From an uncultured Bacilli bacterium (GTDB taxonomy: Bacteria; Bacillota_I; Bacilli_A; RF39; UBA660): a stretch of DNA of 23,555 nt. This document shows positions 1 through 7,657 of this stretch, in pieces. The translations under genes and the position numbers were made by a program. Numbering within the stretch: position 1 is the stretch's first letter; every line of letters begins with the position of its first letter. The notes under the pieces were generated by a model. It was not told where the DNA came from, ran no database searches, and saw nothing but the letters and a program-made list of their open reading frames with translations. The stretch spans positions 1 to 23,555 of the forward strand of contig CALVVV010000013.1 in assembly GCA_944363995.1 (NCBI GenBank), given 5' to 3'.

Positions 1-482
1 ATACTTCACCAACTTTATTCTTTGCATTTATTATACATGAAAAAAACGCATTTTCAAAATTTCATGCGTTTATCCTGATTCTATCTTAGTAGATATTTTA
101 TTATTTTAATTAAAAAGTCAAGTGCAACTTTTTATGAATAAACTATATATTGCCTATATGATGTTTTATGCAAAGAAAACTTTTAATTTTATAATTTTAT
201 TTGTTATCTTGTTGGTGTTTAATTACTAATTTTTCATTTTTTTTAAATTAGTAATTAAAACGACATATATATTTAAACAAATAAAATTATTATGTCAAAA
301 GAAATTGGGAATAAATATCTAATTTTATCCTTTTGATTAATTAATGATTCAATTTTAATACGATCTTTTGTTAGATAACAGTATTACTTTTCTTTGTTAG
401 CAAAAGATATTATAGAGCATTCATATATCTTTTTCAATAGTGAAGTGTTGCATTTCAAATTTAAATTAACAATCAGAAAAAA
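1..482. other. Gene-free AT-rich region left of serS
   Basis: I see no convincing coding sequence here. On the minus strand, a TTGAAA (52-57) and a TATAAT (30-35) 16 bp apart, followed by a GGTGAA near position 5, suggest a promoter and ribosome binding site for a divergent gene that starts just outside the window. A 7-bp inverted repeat (44-50 with 65-71, AAACGCA/TGCGTTT) surrounds that -35 element. An 8-bp inverted repeat (363-370 with 401-408) and two copies of TTTGTTAG also occur. None of these has a known role. Confidence 0.5.
217..261. repeat. Perfect 15-bp inverted repeat (AT-rich hairpin)
   Basis: Positions 218-232 are perfectly complementary to 245-259 (TTTAATTACTAATTT), with a T-rich 12-nt loop. 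Neither strand has the uninterrupted T-run after the stem that a Rho-independent terminator needs, so the role is unclear. It could be a protein-binding palindrome or an extruding cruciform. Confidence 0.5.
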
Positions 483-511
483 TTGACAACAATAAATAAT
501 TGTGATAATAT
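483..511 (+). promoter_or_regulatory. Sigma-A-type promoter for the serS T-box transcript
   Basis: A perfect -35 TTGACA (483-488) is followed by a 17-bp spacer and a TAATAT -10 (506-511). Transcription would start near 518, just ahead of the T-box stem I. Confidence 0.65.
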
Positions 512-518
512 TATTCAT

Positions 519-720
519 ATAAAGTTTTGATGAGGACATGGCTTTTATCTAATTTTTTAGTAGAGAGTTATTAAATGGTGAAAGATAACAAAAAAATTTA
601 AAAGTTTCTACCTCGGAGCGAAATGTAAACATTTCCGGTTAACAACCGTTAAAACAATTAAGAAAAAAATAAGGATGGTACCGTGCTATGCACTCCTGCA
701 AGGTAACATCTTTTTTTAAT
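519..720 (+). promoter_or_regulatory. T-box riboswitch (serine type) upstream of serS
   Basis: The conserved T-box sequence appears as AAGGATGGTACCGTG (671-685), a variant of AGGGTGGNACCGCG. It is followed by a terminator in which GATGGTACC (674-682) pairs with GGTAACATC (702-710) and then a run of seven T (711-717). Stem I features are visible: AGAGAG near 562-567, GGTG near 577-580, and GAGG (532-535) pairing with CCTC (611-614). The triplet TCT (607-609) followed by A lies where the specifier codon should be and would read uncharged tRNA-Ser, matching the downstream gene. A stem (CGAAATG/CATTTC, 619-634) and a small CGGTT/AACCG hairpin follow. Uncharged tRNA-Ser should favour the antiterminator and raise serS expression. 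Confidence 0.88.
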
Positions 721-743
721 TTTATTTAGAAAGGATGGATATA

Positions 744-2021
744 ATGATTGATATAAATAAAATTAGAGAACAAACAAAAGAAGTTGAAAAATCTTTATTA
801 AAAAGAATGAATGATATTAATTTAGACAAAGTAATAGAATGGGATAAAGAAAAAAGAAAATTAGGAGCAGAAATTGATAAATATCGCTTTGAACGAAAAA
901 AAATAAGTGATACCATTCCTCAATTAAAAAAAGAAAATAAAAATACAGAAGATGTAATACTAGATATGAAAAAACTTGGTGATAAAATAGATGAAATGAC
1001 TATTAAATATAATGAATTAGATAAGAAAATTAATGATTATTTAATATATTTACCTAACATTCCTGATGATGATATAATAGCAGGCGGAAAAGAAAATAAT
1101 CAAGTCATTTACACTCATTTAGAAAAACCAAAATTTAATTTTGAATTAAAACCACATTATGAAATTTTAAAAGAATTAAAAATGATTGATTATACGCGTG
1201 GTAGTAAAATAGCCGGAGAAAAAAATTGGATTTATACTGGCATTGGTGCACAATTGGAATGGGCGCTAATTAATTATTTTATTGATAAGCATATTAAAGA
1301 TGGGTATCAATTTATGATGTTACCTTACATGTTAAATTACGAGTGTGGATTTGGTGCTGGACAATTTCCTAAATTTACTGATGAAGTTTATATGATTCAA
1401 AATGATGAAAATAAAAAATTTTTATTACCAACTGCGGAAACAGCTTTAGTTAACATTCATAGTAACGAAATTTTAGATATAAAAGAATTGCCAAAAAAAT
1501 ATTTTAGCTATACACAATGCTTTCGCGTTGAAGCTGGTAGTTCACGTGAAGAAGAACGTGGAACAATTAGAGGACATCAGTTTAATAAAGTTGAGATGGT
1601 TCAATATGTTACAGAAGAAAAAACAGAAGAAGCCTTTTTTGAGTTGTTAAACAAAGCTAAAACATTAATGAATGAATTAGGTTTGCATTATCAAGTAAGT
1701 AAATTAGCCGCTGGTGATTGTGCACAAGGAATGTGTAGAACCTATGACATAGAAGTTTGGATTCCAAGTATGGGAATTTATAAAGAAGTTAGTAGTATTT
1801 CTAATAGCCGTGATTATCAAGCAAGAAGAAACAATACAAAATATCGCGATAATAATGGTAATCTACATTATGTTTGTACGCTTAATGGTAGCGGTTTAGC
1901 CACGAGTCGATTATTACCAGCAATTGTGGAACAATATCAAAACGCTGATGGTAGTATAACCGTACCTAAAGTACTAAGACCATATTTAAACAATATTGAA
2001 ATAATTAAAAGTGAGTTATAA
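744..2021 (+). CDS. serS: Seryl-tRNA synthetase
   Basis: This class II aminoacyl-tRNA synthetase charges tRNA-Ser with serine in the cytoplasm. An N-terminal coiled-coil arm (about residues 25-105, rich in Lys/Glu) precedes the catalytic core. Motif 2 is visible as FRVEAGSSREEERGTIRGHQ and motif 3 as LNGSGLATSRLLPAIVEQYQ. At 425 residues the length is normal. The start at 744 is preferred over the in-frame ATG at 735, because AAGGA (731-735) is the ribosome binding site and overlaps that earlier ATG; the protein then begins MIDINKIREQ, as in the family. The core carries ECGFGAGQFPKF and LPTAETALVN rather than the common GTGQLPKF and IPTAEVPLTN, so it looks like a divergent SerRS subtype. A serine T-box leader precedes it and a bidirectional terminator follows. 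Confidence 0.97.
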   Translation: MIDINKIREQTKEVEKSLLKRMNDINLDKVIEWDKEKRKLGAEIDKYRFERKKISDTIPQLKKENKNTEDVILDMKKLGDKIDEMTIKYNELDKKINDYLIYLPNIPDDDIIAGGKENNQVIYTHLEKPKFNFELKPHYEILKELKMIDYTRGSKIAGEKNWIYTGIGAQLEWALINYFIDKHIKDGYQFMMLPYMLNYECGFGAGQFPKFTDEVYMIQNDENKKFLLPTAETALVNIHSNEILDIKELPKKYFSYTQCFRVEAGSSREEERGTIRGHQFNKVEMVQYVTEEKTEEAFFELLNKAKTLMNELGLHYQVSKLAAGDCAQGMCRTYDIEVWIPSMGIYKEVSSISNSRDYQARRNNTKYRDNNGNLHYVCTLNGSGLATSRLLPAIVEQYQNADGSITVPKVLRPYLNNIEIIKSEL

Positions 2022-2038
2022 AATTATAGCTCACTTTT
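2007..2038. terminator. Bidirectional terminator between serS and the 2037-2723 gene
   Basis: Positions 2007-2020 pair with 2025-2038 (AAAAGTGAGTTATA with TATAGCTCACTTTT), giving a 14-bp stem with one G-U pair and a 4-nt loop. The A-run and T-run at the two ends make it usable from both strands. It overlaps the stop codons of both convergent genes. Confidence 0.85.
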
Positions 2039-2723
2039 AATTACTTTTTAATTTTTTTTGAAATCCAGCTTCTGATTGTTTAAAAAAACTAGTTATTTCA
2101 AAATTATTTATTTTTATTTTACCACTTTTACTAACACTTACAATAAAATTATTTTCCTTCATTTGTGGAGTTTGAATAATTTTGGCTGCTTTTAAAGAAT
2201 TAACAATTCGATAATCTTTTTTTTCAAATTCATAAATTAATTCAATATCTGCATCAGAAAGTAAAGATGCTTTAATATACTCAAATAATTTTCTTTTAAA
2301 TTTTGCTAGTTTATTTGCTGAAACTACAACTTCTGTTATCCCTAATATTTCGCTAAGTTTGAAATATAAAATAGAGTTGCTAATATTTAATCCTAACAAA
2401 TCACTAATAATATTAACAGTACGATTACTAATAATTTGATTTTTTCCATTATTTACTTGCGTCAAACTTTTTTTTCTATCCATTATTTTTATAAAATCAT
2501 TTATTTGTTCAATGTTCAATTCTTTGTATTGATTTCCGTCAATATCAGTCAACAAAATATCCAAATTATTTGCTTTTAAAACATCTAAAAAAGTAATTGG
2601 AAATTCACTACATTTTATAGCTATACCAGTTAAGACATTATAAAAAATATCATTAACTTCATCATACCATAATACAGTATTATTTTTGTAATATAAATCT
2701 TCTAATAAATATTTAGCAACCAT
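2037..2723 (-). CDS. Conserved-looking hypothetical protein, 228 aa
   Basis: I do not recognise this family. The protein is soluble, with no signal peptide or membrane segment, and is rich in Lys, Asn and Ile. The N-terminal third has several short hydrophobic strands (for example LYYKNNTVLWYDEVNDIFYN). The middle and C-terminal parts look helical, with a basic stretch near residues 135-150 (NKLAKFKRKLFEYIKA). A strong ribosome binding site (AGGGGTGGGG) and a near-consensus promoter lie directly upstream, so it is very likely expressed. It sits immediately downstream of gpr on the same strand but has its own promoter. Convergent serS ends in the shared terminator. Nothing supports a functional assignment. 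Confidence 0.75.
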   Translation of the reverse strand: MVAKYLLEDLYYKNNTVLWYDEVNDIFYNVLTGIAIKCSEFPITFLDVLKANNLDILLTDIDGNQYKELNIEQINDFIKIMDRKKSLTQVNNGKNQIISNRTVNIISDLLGLNISNSILYFKLSEILGITEVVVSANKLAKFKRKLFEYIKASLLSDADIELIYEFEKKDYRIVNSLKAAKIIQTPQMKENNFIVSVSKSGKIKINNFEITSFFKQSEAGFQKKLKSN

Positions 2724-2747
2724 ACCCCACCCCTAAATATGGTGTAT

Positions 2748-2776
2748 ATTTTAACATATTTTTATAACTTTGTCAA
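2748..2776 (-). promoter_or_regulatory. Near-consensus sigma-A promoter inside the end of gpr
   Basis: On the minus strand TTGACA (2771-2776) and TAAAAT (2748-2753) are separated by exactly 17 bp. The -35 box contains the TGA stop codon of gpr (2773-2775). It should drive the 2037-2723 gene in vegetative cells independently of gpr. Confidence 0.8.
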
Positions 2777-3795
2777 ACAACGTTTTCATGTAATGATTTG
2801 TTAATTCCATTACCAATAAGCAAACTTAGTTTTTCGACCAAAAAATCTACTTCTTTAGGAGTAACCATTAAATTAAAACCAATTGGTGATAAAACTTCAA
2901 ATAATAATTGTTTTATTTCATTTTCTTTTAAAGTTCCTACTATTCCTAATAAAGTTTCTTTATCTTTTTTATTTAAAATTATCTTCTCTTTTAAATAATT
3001 TGGACTAGAAATCATTAACTTATTACGTGGATTATTATAATTAGACTTTGAGTATGTATAATGCTTATGCATGTAATTAATTGTATCAGATACAATAGTA
3101 ACTGCATCTACTACTGTTGGAACCCCAATTGCGATGCAAGGAACTTTTAATGTTTCAAAACTAATTTCTTTTCTACTGTTTCCAACCCCACTACCAGGAT
3201 GAATACCAGTATCAGTCATTTGAATTGTTTTATTAACTCTTTCAATAGATTGACTGGCTAACGCATCTATAATAATCAAAAAATCTGGTGTAAATTTTTC
3301 TACCACGCCCTTAATTACTTCACTTGTTTCTAATCCTGTTTGTCCCATTACACCTGGTGTTAAAACAGAAACACGTCGATACCCATCAGTAACTTCACCT
3401 AACTCAAATAAATGGTTAGTTACTAAAATATTATTAATAACTAACGGGCCTAATGAATCTGGTGTTGACTTTGAATTACCTAATCCTATTATTAAACAAC
3501 TAGCTTCTTTATTTATATTTATTTTATCAATTAAATTATTCAATTGTTCACTAAATATTTTCTCAACTTTTTTACTATTTTCATAATCAGTAATATCATC
3601 AAATTCAATTGTTACATAATTACCAGTTTTTTTACCTATTTTCGAACTAGCTTCTTCACAAATTTCTACTTTAGTTACCTTTACTTTATCAATATTTTCC
3701 GTTTTAACAATAACACCATTTATATCATCATTAATAGCTTCGATTGCTAAATCGGTTCTTATTTTATAATTAGATAAATTAATATTATGCCCCAT
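2773..3795 (-). CDS. gpr: GPR germination (spore) protease
   Basis: GPR is the aspartic-type endopeptidase that degrades small acid-soluble spore proteins during germination. The N-terminus has the zymogen-processing region with the family signature RTDLAIEA (residues 13-20). The core shows GLGNSKSTPDSLGPLVI with the first catalytic Asp at about 113, and IIIDALASQSIERVNKTIQ with the second at about 177, followed by DTGIHPGSGVGNSRKE. The 340-residue length is normal, and a ribosome binding site AAGGTGAAT precedes the ATG. It is divergent from rpsT; in many spore formers gpr is next to rpsT, though usually on the same strand. I could not confidently assign a sigma-G promoter: a GTATA and an AATATTA occur upstream but with poor spacing. 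Its presence shows the lineage has or had endospores. Confidence 0.96.
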   Translation of the reverse strand: MGHNINLSNYKIRTDLAIEAINDDINGVIVKTENIDKVKVTKVEICEEASSKIGKKTGNYVTIEFDDITDYENSKKVEKIFSEQLNNLIDKININKEASCLIIGLGNSKSTPDSLGPLVINNILVTNHLFELGEVTDGYRRVSVLTPGVMGQTGLETSEVIKGVVEKFTPDFLIIIDALASQSIERVNKTIQMTDTGIHPGSGVGNSRKEISFETLKVPCIAIGVPTVVDAVTIVSDTINYMHKHYTYSKSNYNNPRNKLMISSPNYLKEKIILNKKDKETLLGIVGTLKENEIKQLLFEVLSPIGFNLMVTPKEVDFLVEKLSLLIGNGINKSLHENVV

Positions 3796-3851
3796 AATTT
3801 ATTCACCTTTATAATATTGTTAACTTATTTATATCTTTTATACAAAAAGTG

Positions 3852-3880
3852 TTGCATTTTAAACTATAAAATGATAAAAT
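3852..3880 (+). promoter_or_regulatory. Promoter of rpsT
   Basis: TTGCAT (3852-3857), a 17-bp spacer and TAAAAT (3875-3880) lie 32 bp upstream of the rpsT start codon. They sit in the short intergenic stretch shared with divergent gpr. Confidence 0.7.
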
Positions 3881-3912
3881 TAATATGTTTTAAAGAGCTT
3901 GGAGGTGATATC

Positions 3913-4176
3913 ATGGCCAATATGAAAAATGCTAAAAAGAAAATAAAATCAATTGCAAAAGAAACTATAAACAACAATAATTATACTGCTAGCATGAAAA
4001 CAGCTTGTAAAAATGTTGTAAAAGCTGTTAATAATAAAGATAAAAAACAAGCAACAGAAAATTTAAAAATTGCTATTAAAAGAATTGATAAAGCATCACA
4101 AGCTGGTGCTATTAAAAGAAATAATGCCGCTCGTAATAAGTCACGTTTAACAAAAAAAGTAAATGCAATGGAATAA
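3913..4176 (+). CDS. rpsT: Small ribosomal subunit protein bS20
   Basis: This is an 87-residue, highly basic, helical protein of the 30S subunit that binds 16S rRNA. It begins MANMKNAKKKIKSIAKE and contains the family segment AGAIKRNNAARNKSRLTKKV near its C-terminus. The start at 3913 is fixed by the strong ribosome binding site GGAGGTGAT (3901-3909); an open frame further upstream is not part of the gene. A dedicated promoter precedes it and a terminator follows, so it is a single-gene unit. Confidence 0.97.
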   Translation: MANMKNAKKKIKSIAKETINNNNYTASMKTACKNVVKAVNNKDKKQATENLKIAIKRIDKASQAGAIKRNNAARNKSRLTKKVNAME

Positions 4177-4199
4177 TTTTACTTTTTTGTTTTTTTTTT
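4153..4199 (+). terminator. Terminator of rpsT
   Basis: AAAAAAGTAAA (4153-4163) pairs with TTTACTTTTTT (4178-4188), an 11-bp stem spanning the stop codon, followed by a long T-run. The stem is nearly pure A-T, so it may be weak. Confidence 0.6.
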
Positions 4200-4234
4200 A
4201 TTATTTTTTGATATAATTAATAATAGGTGAAGCT

Positions 4235-5137
4235 ATGAAAAAATTATTTAATTTATTACCTCTTATGATCATTCTTGTTTTAACAATAATATACCAAGAT
4301 AAAATCACTAATTTTATTATTGAACGAATCATTTTTTCTAAAGCTATATATATTGAAGAGCCTAACCAATATAGTGTCAATTATAATTTTAAATATGTTC
4401 ACAGTACAGATGATTTTATTGCTGATGACAAACAAGAGTTAATAAATATATTGTATACAATATTTAATAATGGTTCAAATAGTTCACAATTTTATTGTCA
4501 TTATAATGAATGTTTAAATGATTTAGATACAATAACTTCTTCTAAAAATTTAGTAAATATAAATAATTATGTGCATCCATACAATAATTATCGCCGGGTT
4601 TATGTTTCTTCTAATTCTTTTGGAAAAGTTGATATTAGAATTGAAAAATCTTATACTTCTGATAATATTGAAGCAATCAATAATGAAATAAATAATATCA
4701 TATCTAAAATAATTACTAGTGACATGACAACGAAAGAAAAAATAATTGCTTTTCATGATTATATTATTGATACAACATATTATGATTCCAATTATCTTGA
4801 AACAAATTTAAATGATATAGATAATCCTTCCCATAAAGCAATCGGACCATTATTTTTTGGAAAAGCTTTATGTGGTGGTTATGCTGATGTTATGGCGATT
4901 TTTCTAAATCAACTAAATATTCCAAATTATCGTATTTCTAGTTCTAACCATATTTGGAATTATGTTTACTTAGATAATAATTGGTATCATTTAGATTTAA
5001 CATGGGATGATCCAGTAACTGATAATGGTGAAAATATAAAACTAACTACTTTTCTTTTAATAACAACAAATCAATTAGAAGAATTAGCTACTGGATATCA
5101 TTCATATGACAAAAACATTTACTTAGAAGCAAAGTAA
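4235..5137 (+). CDS. Membrane-anchored transglutaminase-like protein
   Basis: A single N-terminal hydrophobic segment (about residues 5-20) with no clear cleavage site suggests a signal anchor, placing the rest outside the cell. The C-terminal half is a transglutaminase-core (papain-like) domain. The likely catalytic Cys is 213 in GKALCGGYAD, the His is 239 in SNHIWNYV, and the Asp is 254 in WYHLDLTWDDP. All three are present, so it is probably active as a protease, amidase or cross-linking enzyme; the substrate is unknown. A TATAAT (4212-4217) and ribosome binding site AGGTGA (4225-4230) precede the ATG. A good hairpin terminator follows, so it is a stand-alone gene. Confidence 0.88.
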   Translation: MKKLFNLLPLMIILVLTIIYQDKITNFIIERIIFSKAIYIEEPNQYSVNYNFKYVHSTDDFIADDKQELINILYTIFNNGSNSSQFYCHYNECLNDLDTITSSKNLVNINNYVHPYNNYRRVYVSSNSFGKVDIRIEKSYTSDNIEAINNEINNIISKIITSDMTTKEKIIAFHDYIIDTTYYDSNYLETNLNDIDNPSHKAIGPLFFGKALCGGYADVMAIFLNQLNIPNYRISSSNHIWNYVYLDNNWYHLDLTWDDPVTDNGENIKLTTFLLITTNQLEELATGYHSYDKNIYLEAK

Positions 5138-5144
5138 ATGTTTT
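5112..5144. terminator. Terminator after the transglutaminase-like gene
   Basis: AAAACATTTACTT (5112-5124) pairs with AAGTAAATGTTTT (5132-5144), a 13-bp stem with a 7-nt loop. It can serve both this plus-strand gene and the convergent kinase gene that ends at 5149. Confidence 0.75.
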
Positions 5145-5148
5145 ATTA

Positions 5149-6378
5149 TTATGATAATATTTCTAAAATAGGTAAAGCTATAACTACTTTCGTACCAACA
5201 TTTTCTTTAGAAAAGTATTGCAAGTCACCTTTATGAGCTGAAATTATTTCGACTGATAAAGAAACACCTAATCCTGTACCATTTTTCTTAGTTGTATAAA
5301 ATGGTTCTTTTATTTTTTCTATGTCACATTCTTTAATACCACAACCATTATCTTCTATAATGACAACAAACTTATCACCTTTTATTTCATAATTTAAGCT
5401 AATTTGAGCTTTTTTAGTTTCATCTAATGCTTCTACTGAATTTTTAATCATATTAATAAACACTTGATTAAGTCGATTATAATCACCTTCAATGAAAATC
5501 TCATCCATCGAAATATTATAATCAAATTTAATATTTTTTTCTTTTAATAATGGCATTAATTGATCAACTATATCTTCTAATAACATATTAATATCTAATA
5601 TTTCTTTCTGAATTTTGATTTTATTCATCGCTAAAAAATCTTGCAATAATAAAAGAATTTTCTCATTTTCTTCTTTTAAAATTTTTATATATCTAATATG
5701 ATCTTTGTTATTAATATCAAACATATCTAAATAGCTTTTACAAACAGCTATTGGATTTTTAATTTCATGAGTAATTTTAAATAATGATTCACGAATTTGT
5801 TTATCATTTTCTAATTCTTTAATACTCATATGTAATTTAATAATATCTTCGCCTTTATTATACATATATATTATTAGATACGTAATAGCAATAAAAATTA
5901 TGAGCATTAATAAACTATCTAATACTTGAAATAAATCATTATAATTAAAGTAAATTAAAATAGAAAAAATAGATTTAAAAATAAAAAATAAAATTAAAAA
6001 TAACGATTCCTTTTTATTATAAGTAAACAAATAAATTAGAAAATAAATGAAATACTCAATAATAAAAATAAAAATATTCATCTCTAAACCATAAAATATA
6101 TAAATTAAGATAATAGAAATAATTATTCCAATTTTGCTTCTTTTTTTTATATATGCGAATATTAATGGAATATTAAATAATAATAAAATTGTTAGATTAT
6201 TTTTAATTATATTAAAAGTAATTAATAAATAAATACTAGATAATAAAGCAAAATCTAAAAATGTTTTACTTTGTTCTTTATTTATATTATTACCGTAAGT
6301 ATAATAAAATAAATTAAAAATTAAAGGAAAAACTAAAAGAATAATGTTTAATAATATTTGTTGAAAAAAATTCACCAT
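5149..6378 (-). CDS. Orphan membrane histidine kinase, KinB-like layout
   Basis: The first roughly 175 residues form about five or six hydrophobic spans with little extracellular loop. A HisKA domain follows with the phospho-accepting His 204 in LFKITHEIKNPIAVCKSYLD, then a HATPase domain: N-box around Asn 303 (NMIKNSVEAL), G1 DNGCGI at 343-348, F-box Phe 360, and G2 GTGLG at 367-371. The protein should autophosphorylate in response to a membrane or cytosolic cue and pass phosphate to a response regulator. No regulator gene lies nearby. The 409-residue size, polytopic sensor and orphan status resemble sporulation kinase KinB. Three Spo0A-like boxes upstream support a link to sporulation, but this is inference. 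The ribosome binding site AGGTGA is just upstream of the ATG. Confidence 0.93.
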   Translation of the reverse strand: MVNFFQQILLNIILLVFPLIFNLFYYTYGNNINKEQSKTFLDFALLSSIYLLITFNIIKNNLTILLLFNIPLIFAYIKKRSKIGIIISIILIYIFYGLEMNIFIFIIEYFIYFLIYLFTYNKKESLFLILFFIFKSIFSILIYFNYNDLFQVLDSLLMLIIFIAITYLIIYMYNKGEDIIKLHMSIKELENDKQIRESLFKITHEIKNPIAVCKSYLDMFDINNKDHIRYIKILKEENEKILLLLQDFLAMNKIKIQKEILDINMLLEDIVDQLMPLLKEKNIKFDYNISMDEIFIEGDYNRLNQVFINMIKNSVEALDETKKAQISLNYEIKGDKFVVIIEDNGCGIKECDIEKIKEPFYTTKKNGTGLGVSLSVEIISAHKGDLQYFSKENVGTKVVIALPILEILS

Positions 6379-6394
6379 ATGTCACCTCATAATA

Positions 6395-6400
6395 ATTATA
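6395..6400 (-). promoter_or_regulatory. -10 element of the kinase promoter
   Basis: A perfect TATAAT on the minus strand lies 16 bp upstream of the kinase start codon. No good -35 hexamer occurs 16-18 bp further up. Instead the position is occupied by the nearest Spo0A-like box, as expected for an activator-dependent promoter. Confidence 0.55.
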
Positions 6401-6411
6401 ATCTCTAATTT

Positions 6412-6438
6412 TGTCTAAACTTGTCGAATTTTGTCGAA
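6412..6438 (-). promoter_or_regulatory. Three tandem Spo0A boxes, 10-bp phased
   Basis: On the plus strand TGTCTAA (6412-6418), TGTCGAA (6422-6428) and TGTCGAA (6432-6438) repeat with an exact 10-bp period. Read in the direction of kinase transcription the last two are perfect TTCGACA 0A boxes and the one nearest the -10 is a one-mismatch copy. They lie 11 bp upstream of the TATAAT element. The spacing puts all copies on one face of the helix, matching tandem Spo0A dimer sites known from Bacillus. Confidence 0.75.
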
Positions 6439-6460
6439 ATATTACATATTTTATAATTAA

Positions 6461-6820
6461 TTATTCTACTATTTCATATTCCCAGTCATCAATACTTCCA
6501 AACGTGTAAATATTTTTAAATCCTAAATTAGCTAATGTTTCAGCAGCAATCATCGCCCGATGACCTGATTGACAATAAATAACAATTGCGGTATCTTTAT
6601 AACTTGTAACTTCTTCTTGGAATCTGGTTGCAATTTCATCAAAAGGAATATTAATAGAATTTTTTAAATGTCCTTTATTATATTCATTACTTTCTCGAAC
6701 ATCAAGTATTATTGTGTTTGGTTCATTGATAATTTTTAATGCTTCATCAACCGTTACTTGTTCATAAATTGGTTTATTACAACCACAAAGTATAATTAAT
6801 AATATTATTATCTTTTTCAT
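6461..6820 (-). CDS. Rhodanese-like lipoprotein
   Basis: A 119-residue protein with a short N-terminal hydrophobic segment ending in a lipobox-like LILCGC; Cys 14 would be lipid-modified, anchoring it outside the membrane. The remainder is one rhodanese domain with ILDVRESNEYNKGHLKNSIN and the active-site loop CQSGHR (Cys 83 to Arg 88). The loop is intact, so sulfur transfer or a related thiol chemistry on the cell surface is plausible; the substrate is unknown. The ribosome binding site AAAGGAG lies 8-9 nt before the ATG. It is upstream of the kinase on the same strand, separated by the Spo0A-box region, and no terminator is obvious between them. Confidence 0.9.
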   Translation of the reverse strand: MKKIIILLIILCGCNKPIYEQVTVDEALKIINEPNTIILDVRESNEYNKGHLKNSINIPFDEIATRFQEEVTSYKDTAIVIYCQSGHRAMIAAETLANLGFKNIYTFGSIDDWEYEIVE

Positions 6821-6907
6821 TTTGTCAACTCCTTTTTTCGAATTATGTAAACTTTTTTTATTTTTATTGAATTAAACATTTTATTTTACAATATATCCCA
6901 ATATAAA

Positions 6908-6943
6908 TTTACACATATTTACACAATTTTATCTAACTTTACG
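6908..6943 (+). promoter_or_regulatory. Four 10-bp-phased TTTAC-type direct repeats
   Basis: TTTACA (6908), TTTACA (6918), TTTATC (6928) and TTTACG (6938) begin exactly 10 bp apart and end 9 bp before the -35 of the next promoter. This geometry resembles binding sites of OmpR/PhoP-family response regulators (TTHACA-like repeats). The regulator is unknown. Confidence 0.4.
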
Positions 6944-6952
6944 TTTTATATA

Positions 6953-6981
6953 TTGATTTTATTTGTAAATATATGTATAAT
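6953..6981 (+). promoter_or_regulatory. Promoter of the 7006-7644 gene
   Basis: TTGATT (6953-6958), a 17-bp spacer and a perfect TATAAT (6976-6981) lie about 25 bp before the start codon. Confidence 0.75.
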
Positions 6982-7005
6982 AAAATTGAATAGAAAGAGG
7001 GATTT

Positions 7006-7644
7006 ATGATGAAGAAAAAAATAAAAATCTTATTAGTATTTATATCTTTAGCTTTAACTCTTAGTTTGATGAGCAATACTTATTCTCGCTACGTTGCAGA
7101 TACAACTGGTGATATAAGTCTATTATTTGCAAAATGGCAAATTTTAGTAAATGAAACTGATATAACTAACAATACATCTTCAACAATCAATTTAGTCCCT
7201 GTCATTGAAGAAAATGAGTTTATAAACAAAGATACAGTTGCACCATCTTCAAAAGGATATTTTGATATTGATATCAATCCTACAAATGTTGGAGTATCAT
7301 TTAATTATAGTATCACATTACAATTATTAAATGAAAATATGCCAGATTTAATGATAACTAAGTATGCAATATTAGATAATACTTATATTGAAGGCGATGA
7401 AATTCAAACTACTGTTGTAACAGATAACAAAATAATAGGTAGCCTAGATTTCGATAATAGTACTGAAGATTATGCTTATGAAGCATTTACTATAAGAGTC
7501 TATTTTGAATGGTTCGAGGGTGAAGGCGAACAAATGGATAATATAGATGATACTAACATAGGACATGAAGCTGCAATTAATAATACTAATTTACAAATTC
7601 AAGCAACTATTAACTTTGAACAAAAATTAGACGCATCAGTTTAA
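7006..7644 (+). CDS. TasA/CalY-like SipW-type surface protein, 212 aa
   Basis: The N-terminus has Lys residues, a hydrophobic segment (about 6-23) and then SNTYSRYVADTTG, the Ser/Ala-Arg-Tyr pattern typical of SipW-processed TasA/camelysin-like proteins. The mature part shows the family features AKWQILVN near residues 42-49 and APSSKGYFDIDINPTNVGV, with beta-strand-like sequence throughout. There is no LPXTG or C-terminal membrane span, and no cysteine. It is probably exported by Sec, cut by one of the neighbouring SipW-type peptidases and assembled as a fibre subunit or minor component. The ribosome binding site GAGGG favours the second ATG (7009) slightly. Its own promoter has phased upstream repeats, and its 3' end overlaps the convergent operon by 9 bp. 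Confidence 0.82.
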   Translation: MMKKKIKILLVFISLALTLSLMSNTYSRYVADTTGDISLLFAKWQILVNETDITNNTSSTINLVPVIEENEFINKDTVAPSSKGYFDIDINPTNVGVSFNYSITLQLLNENMPDLMITKYAILDNTYIEGDEIQTTVVTDNKIIGSLDFDNSTEDYAYEAFTIRVYFEWFEGEGEQMDNIDDTNIGHEAAINNTNLQIQATINFEQKLDASV

Positions 7645-7657
7645 AGATGCGTTTTTA
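7631..7657. terminator. Terminator shared by converging genes
   Basis: ACGCATC (7631-7637) pairs with GATGCGT (7646-7652), followed on the plus strand by TTTTT. It contains the stop codons of both the 7006 gene and the minus-strand ligase-like gene. Confidence 0.75.

Noticed and set aside
3796..3850. Sigma-G promoter for gpr
   Set aside because: GTATA and AATATTA resemble the consensus but are about 20 bp apart and the -10 lacks its C, so I did not annotate it.
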